Shown here: positions 59,791 to 64,000 of the stretch, piece after piece
Position numbering within the stretch: position 1 is the stretch's first letter
Layout of the letters: the number at the start of each line of letters is the position of its first letter
NCBI GenBank assembly: GCA_006503535.1
Contig: QYRS01000003.1
Span: 2,976,001 to 3,040,000 of the forward strand
Direction of reading: 5' to 3'
Source of the DNA: Arthrinium phaeospermum
Taxonomy: Eukaryota > Ascomycota > Sordariomycetes > Amphisphaeriales > Apiosporaceae
DNA length: 64,000 nucleotides
Notes under the pieces: generated by a model
What the model saw: the letters and a program-made list of their open reading frames with translations, nothing else
What the model was told of the DNA's origin: nothing
Databases searched by the model: none
Position numbers and translations under genes: made by a program

Positions 59791-61304
59791 ATGTCTACAG
59801 TACGGTAAGTACAAGTTTCCCACATACAACATCGCAATCACTAACTGTACCCATCAGTGACGAGGTACTGCCCAAGAAGTAAGTTTCAAATCTCGAGCAC
59901 AGATCATTTAGCGACGGAAGGTACTGATATCACAGGCTATGGTGCTATATGGGCGGACATTGGCAGGTTCGAGAGAGATTCTCGAACAACCAGAAAGCCA
60001 AGTACCAGAATGCCTTGAGACGCTCCCGACAGCCTTTCAACAACAAGGATCTCAAGGCATTGAACATGGTCTGCCAGGTTCACTCGGGTCAGCCTGTCGT
60101 TGAGTTCAAATGCCATGGTCCTTGTTCGCTGTACAAGCACAGAGACAAGTTCAGCAAAAGTCAGCGCCGTAACAAACTCCGCGTAAGTCTGTTACTTTTT
60201 ATACAACCACCAGAGACTAACGCTTCGATACAGTGGTGCTTGGAGTGCGTCGCGTGGCGTAGCCAGTTTGACATCGGTGACGTTCCAGTCGCACACCCGA
60301 ATGAGGATCTGTCTCAGGCCGATCTTGCTGGTGATCCAGCTGATACGCATAATGAGAGAGACATACTGGATGCGTATCCCTTCGATTTTGTCCCGGATGA
60401 TGACATCCAGGACGATGATCTTGGTGGTGCTGATGACATGGACTCGGATGTTGAAGACGATGAGTATCCAGGTGCTGCAACATCATTCCACGGATACTCT
60501 GATGACAGTGGCGGTGACGATGACGACTACTACGAGGTTCGTCAAATATCATCTACCATCAGAAACTTTTCTGTGAGACTCTCATACTGACTGAAGTCTA
60601 GACCCCGATCTTGCCGGCCAAGAAAGCCAGTCGTGGCCAACAAAGTCGAGCTGACATTGGCCAACGTCTAAGCAGCATGAGCATTCGCGACTCGTCTAGC
60701 GTCGCCACCTCTACCGTCCCAAGCAGACAGGCGACGGCCACCCGAACAACTGCAGGCAACACTCCTCACGAACGATCGAGCCCCAACGTCACCTCCGTTG
60801 GAAAGGGTACATCGTCAAAACAGAGCTTGTCAACCACTGACACTAACCGCACTACACAAGCCAGCACGCCTACGTTTGCTGGTTGCACCCCGGGCTTTGT
60901 ACCACCCCACCTGCAACAGGCAGCTCGTTCGGGTAATGGCGGATATTCCAGTGCTACTGGAACCGCCTCAGTTGTATCAAGCGACTCGCGTGCAGGCATC
61001 ACAAATGCCTCGATGTACTCGACGGTGGCTTCAAGAAAGGGATCTGGCGCCTTGAGATCATCTGGAGGACCGACCAGTACAGCTGGAACAACACAGACTG
61101 GCGGTACTGGCACCAACATTAGACGTCGACCGGACCGAAACGGGTGGGCACGACCTGTAAGTACATCATCCATGAACGGTCATGGCCACGTTTACTAATT
61201 ATTAATAGGATATGCGCAGAACCTTCGACAAGCAAACTCAGTTTGCTACCTCCGGGGCCGATTATATCGAGACGCACGAGAGCGGAAGTGAGGACGAGAT
61301 CTGA
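59791..61304 (+). CDS. Stc1-domain protein (RNAi/heterochromatin linker family)
   Basis: Six exons (59791-59804, 59858-59878, 59936-60182, 60234-60536, 60602-61156, 61209-61304) give 411 residues; the five introns are 51-65 bp. The first two exons encode only MSTVR and DEVLPK plus part of a Lys. The N-terminal 100 residues match an Stc1-type tandem zinc finger: LWCYMGGHWQVRERFSNNQ, MVCQVHSGQPVVEFKCHGPC, RDKFSKSQRRN and WCLECVAW. Next come an acidic tract (residues of about 150-195, DDDIQDDDLGGADDMDSD) and a long Ser/Thr/Gly-rich region. The end is charged (RRTFDKQTQFATSGADYIE). In fission yeast Stc1 joins Argonaute to the H3K9 methyltransferase complex. Filamentous fungi have several Stc1-domain proteins with untested roles, so the same role is not assured. 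The exon 4 donor (GTTCGT) is weak. Confidence 0.87.
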
Positions 61305-62186
61305 GGCCCAGGGCAATCCCTATCCTCTAGGCCCAAAGAAGGGGACCCAGGGAAACACATAGCATGTAAAATTGTTGTATCAACAGCGAATTACGCAATC
61401 TCGGCAACTGGAGTGAAAATAATCACCCAAGATTTGCCATACGGATATGGTGAAGGTACCGGCAGGGTATCATAGACTTGAAACGAGACATCCAGAGTTG
61501 GCTGCCTCGTACGCTCTGAGGTGACCATACAAATGGTCTATCGAGTTTATGGGGAGGATTCCGATAATCCAGCATGCCTCGCATGTATGTGCCCTTCATT
61601 GGGCATGTCGAGCCGTTCGTGAAGGGTTTCGACTCGGATCACTCATTGCGTTGCGTTAGACAGGTAGTTGACTAATAGATTTCCTTGATTGTTTCCTATA
61701 TGTATCTGTCCCAGTCTCTCTCTACCAGTGTATCCCTATCAGTTGCCAAAGCATGTAATAAAAAGTGAGGCATTCCTAAGTAACCTAGGAAGTTCAAGTC
61801 CATTACGGTTTGGCGGTCAGCTTGCATGAACACCCGAGACGCAGCAGACAGTGAATGCGAGATGCCGTCCTCAAATTTCTCATACAAGCAAATTCGAATA
61901 ATGTTGGAGCATCGTGTTTGTCTTGAAAAGTGCTCAGGGTGTTAACAACATAAAAGCTTGGAGGGTTAGGTACAACCACAGGGGGTTTTGAGGCAGAACT
62001 GGAACGAAAAGCTGCATAACGTTAACAGCCACGCAAGCAAGAGAGCCCAGTAAACAGACACGATGCATGGGAGTTCTTGGATTGTAACACGTTTGTTCCT
62101 GCACAACAAAAATGTTCTTTGTACGCTAGCCTCTGAAACAGTGAAATCGCCAGCATGGACTTATTACATCGTAACAACGCACCACT
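61305..62186. other. Convergent 3' spacer between the Stc1-type and Dicer-like genes
   Basis: These 880 bp hold the two 3' flanks. No ORF with domain resemblance is present. If transcripts of the two genes read through this spacer they would form complementary ends. Confidence 0.55.
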
Positions 62187-64000
62187 CTACACATCCTTCA
62201 TGATCTCATCAGGCTCCTCACAGTCACTATAAACAGGACACCCCTCTAGATACCCCAAGCCATGCTCCTTGAGCAGCATGTAGGCCATCTCCGCAGCCTT
62301 AGTCTGGACCTCCTCCTTCTTGAGCCCGCCATCCACGTCCACCAGCAGCCTGTCCCCGACGTAGACTTTGCACGAGTAGGGGAGTGGACCGACTGCGTCC
62401 GGATCCACACGCACTTTGTACCGCACCTTCTTGTCCCCGGCGATCTCGCCGAGTTGGTTCTTGGGGTGCCGCACGTCGACCTTGTCGCGGAGGAAGCGTT
62501 GGAGGTAGGGAATGATGCCCGCGCGCTCGGCGAGAGCGTGGCAGGCCTTCATGTCGCCTGTGTCGAGCCAAACGGCGCCCATGACGCTCTCAAACATGTC
62601 GGAGAAGAACTTGGGCGTGCTGAGGTGGGCCAGGAGGGTCCAGGGGTACGTCGGGGCCCGGTCGAGGGCGTCGCGGATGGCGCCGCGTTGCTGGCTGTGC
62701 CGATCCTCGACGGCGACCTGCAGGAGCGCGATCTCGCGCGAGTTGAAGCGCATGAACTTCCAGAAGGGCTCCTGAACCGTCACCTCGACGGGCACGTCGT
62801 CGAAGAGCCTGCTCTCCTTGCGGGGGACCGTCCACTCCATGGCAACGAAGCCGAGGAGATCTGCGTTGACGGACCCCGTGCGGAGGAGGTGCATGTCCTG
62901 CTCCGATAGGTCATTGCCCCACAGCTCGGTGACGACGACGTAGTCCAGGATGGCGTCCCCAAGGAACTCGAGGCGCTCCATGCTCGTCTCGGTCGAGGCT
63001 CCCACGCAGTACGAGGCGTGGGTAATGGCTGCGAGCAGGAGGCTCTTGTTGGTAAACGTGTGGCCGATGAGCGTCTCCAAGGGCTCGAGGAATGGAGGTA
63101 GCGCCGGGTTGTCGGGGATCTGCTGGCAGAGCATGAGGCGACTAGCCTCGAGGTCCAGCCAGCCTATCTCCTCTACGAAGAGGCGGATGCAATCGAGAGT
63201 CTTTTCCAGCCCTCCGTCCAGGTATGATACCCATATCAAGGCTTCGACGACGTCGGCTAGGGTCTTCGTGGACATCCTGCGCTTTCCACTCACTTCCTCG
63301 GTGGAGGAAAAGTCTTCTACGCATTGCGGCTGCCACTTCTTGCCCGTGAAAGCCTTGGTAAGGATATATTTGTCCAGCCCATGTTTGATGGCAGCGCGGT
63401 ACAAGCGCGAGTTGGAAACAATTAAATCCTTCTTCTTTGATAGGTAACCCTCGGGGTAATACGGGTCTATTTTATGGTTAGAGGATATTATGTTTAGTAC
63501 ACAACGAACGAACGGGTGTTAAAGAAGGCGTATGGAGGTGGGACGAAAAATGAATAGGAGTGACATACGGTGTGCCATAACATTGACAGCAGTCAAGAGT
63601 TTGAGGAGAGAGTCGCCCATAAACTCGAATTTCTCATAGCTGGTGGCCTCTCTAGCTTCCGGGGAGCTGATCGCGGTGATAATCCTGGAGTAGTCTTCGA
63701 TTTTGAGAGATTTCAGAGGTCCTGCGCAGAGCCTCTGGGCAACAAGATAAATCTCCAGTATATGCGTGATCGAAGGGATCAACGAGCCGAACTGCACGTT
63801 TGAGATGGAAGTTGTGTCGACTTTGCAGAAGGATAGAGGCCAGGCTGACCCGTAAGGTTTGACCGAAACAGCATCGCCAGTATCGGGGCTGGGGGGTATC
63901 ACGTGGAGGAAGTCGCGGCGTTTGGGCCACTTCTTCAGAGCCAACCAAGGTTCCTCGCCCGTGTAATCTTTCAACTGATACCTGTTCCTTTCTTTGACCA
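62187..64000 (-). CDS. dcl2: Dicer-like protein, C-terminal RNase III part (DCL2 type), cut by the right edge
   Basis: Two exons are seen on the minus strand, 64000-63569 (open at the edge) and 63466-62187, joined by a 102-bp intron (GTATGT...AATAG) in phase 1. The join restores a GYLSKKKDLIVSNSRLY block. Two RNase III domains follow: the first with YEKFEFMGDSLLKLLTAV and KTLADVVEALIWVSYLDGG, the second with MERLEFLGDAILDYVVV and FFSDMFESVMGAVWLDTG. The acidic catalytic residues of both are present. Near the end, KVRYKVRVDPDAVG...VYVGDRLLVDVDGG and KAAEMAYMLLKEHG look like a divergent dsRNA-binding domain. The helicase and earlier regions lie beyond the window. HGLDKYILTKAFTGKKWQP is DCL2-like as I remember it. 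Fungal DCL2 cuts dsRNA into small RNAs for quelling and mycovirus defence. Confidence 0.95.

Overview
The window reads as nuclear DNA of a filamentous ascomycete, most likely a Sordariomycete. The evidence is short GT-AG introns (about 50-150 bp, one of 278 bp), small exons, long gene-free spacers rich in microsatellites, and a gene set typical of Pezizomycotina: a Dicer-like protein, an Stc1-domain protein, an Ypd1-type phosphorelay protein, an Ime2-type kinase, DUF3984 and DUF7514 proteins. The species cannot be named from the sequence. I found no convincing transposon, tRNA or rRNA gene, and no secondary-metabolite cluster.

Left third (1-24.5 kb): the first exon of a probable membrane transporter runs off the left edge on the minus strand. 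It is followed by a prenyltransferase-alpha-repeat protein, a secreted and probably GPI-anchored aspartic protease, a vacuolar-type amino-acid transporter with four exons, and a 28-residue cysteine-rich mini-protein split by one intron. Next come the Rho1 GTPase (minus strand, five exons), a mitochondrial ribosomal protein of the uL24 family, Elongator subunit Elp1 (minus strand), and, divergent from it, a DUF3984 protein.

Middle (24.5-49.8 kb): after a 4.9-kb spacer come the histidine phosphotransfer protein Ypd1, a 2H-type phosphoesterase-like protein (AKAP7/ASCC1 type), an unrecognised coiled-coil protein, and a single-exon protein with Cys/His clusters. Three minus-strand genes follow: a DUF7514 protein with a long low-complexity tail, a divergent Hsp70-like ATPase, and an Ime2/MAK-type kinase.

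Right end (49.8-64 kb): a spacer of about 10 kb with no supported gene lies upstream of the kinase. It ends at a six-exon Stc1-domain gene, which converges on the 3' part of a Dicer-like gene that continues past the right edge. Stc1 links RNAi to heterochromatin in fission yeast, so this tail-to-tail pair is the most suggestive neighbourhood. The small cysteine-rich gene near 10.2 kb is the best candidate for an undescribed product.

Exon boundaries were worked out by hand from splice sites, frame continuity and family conservation. No expression data or database search was available.
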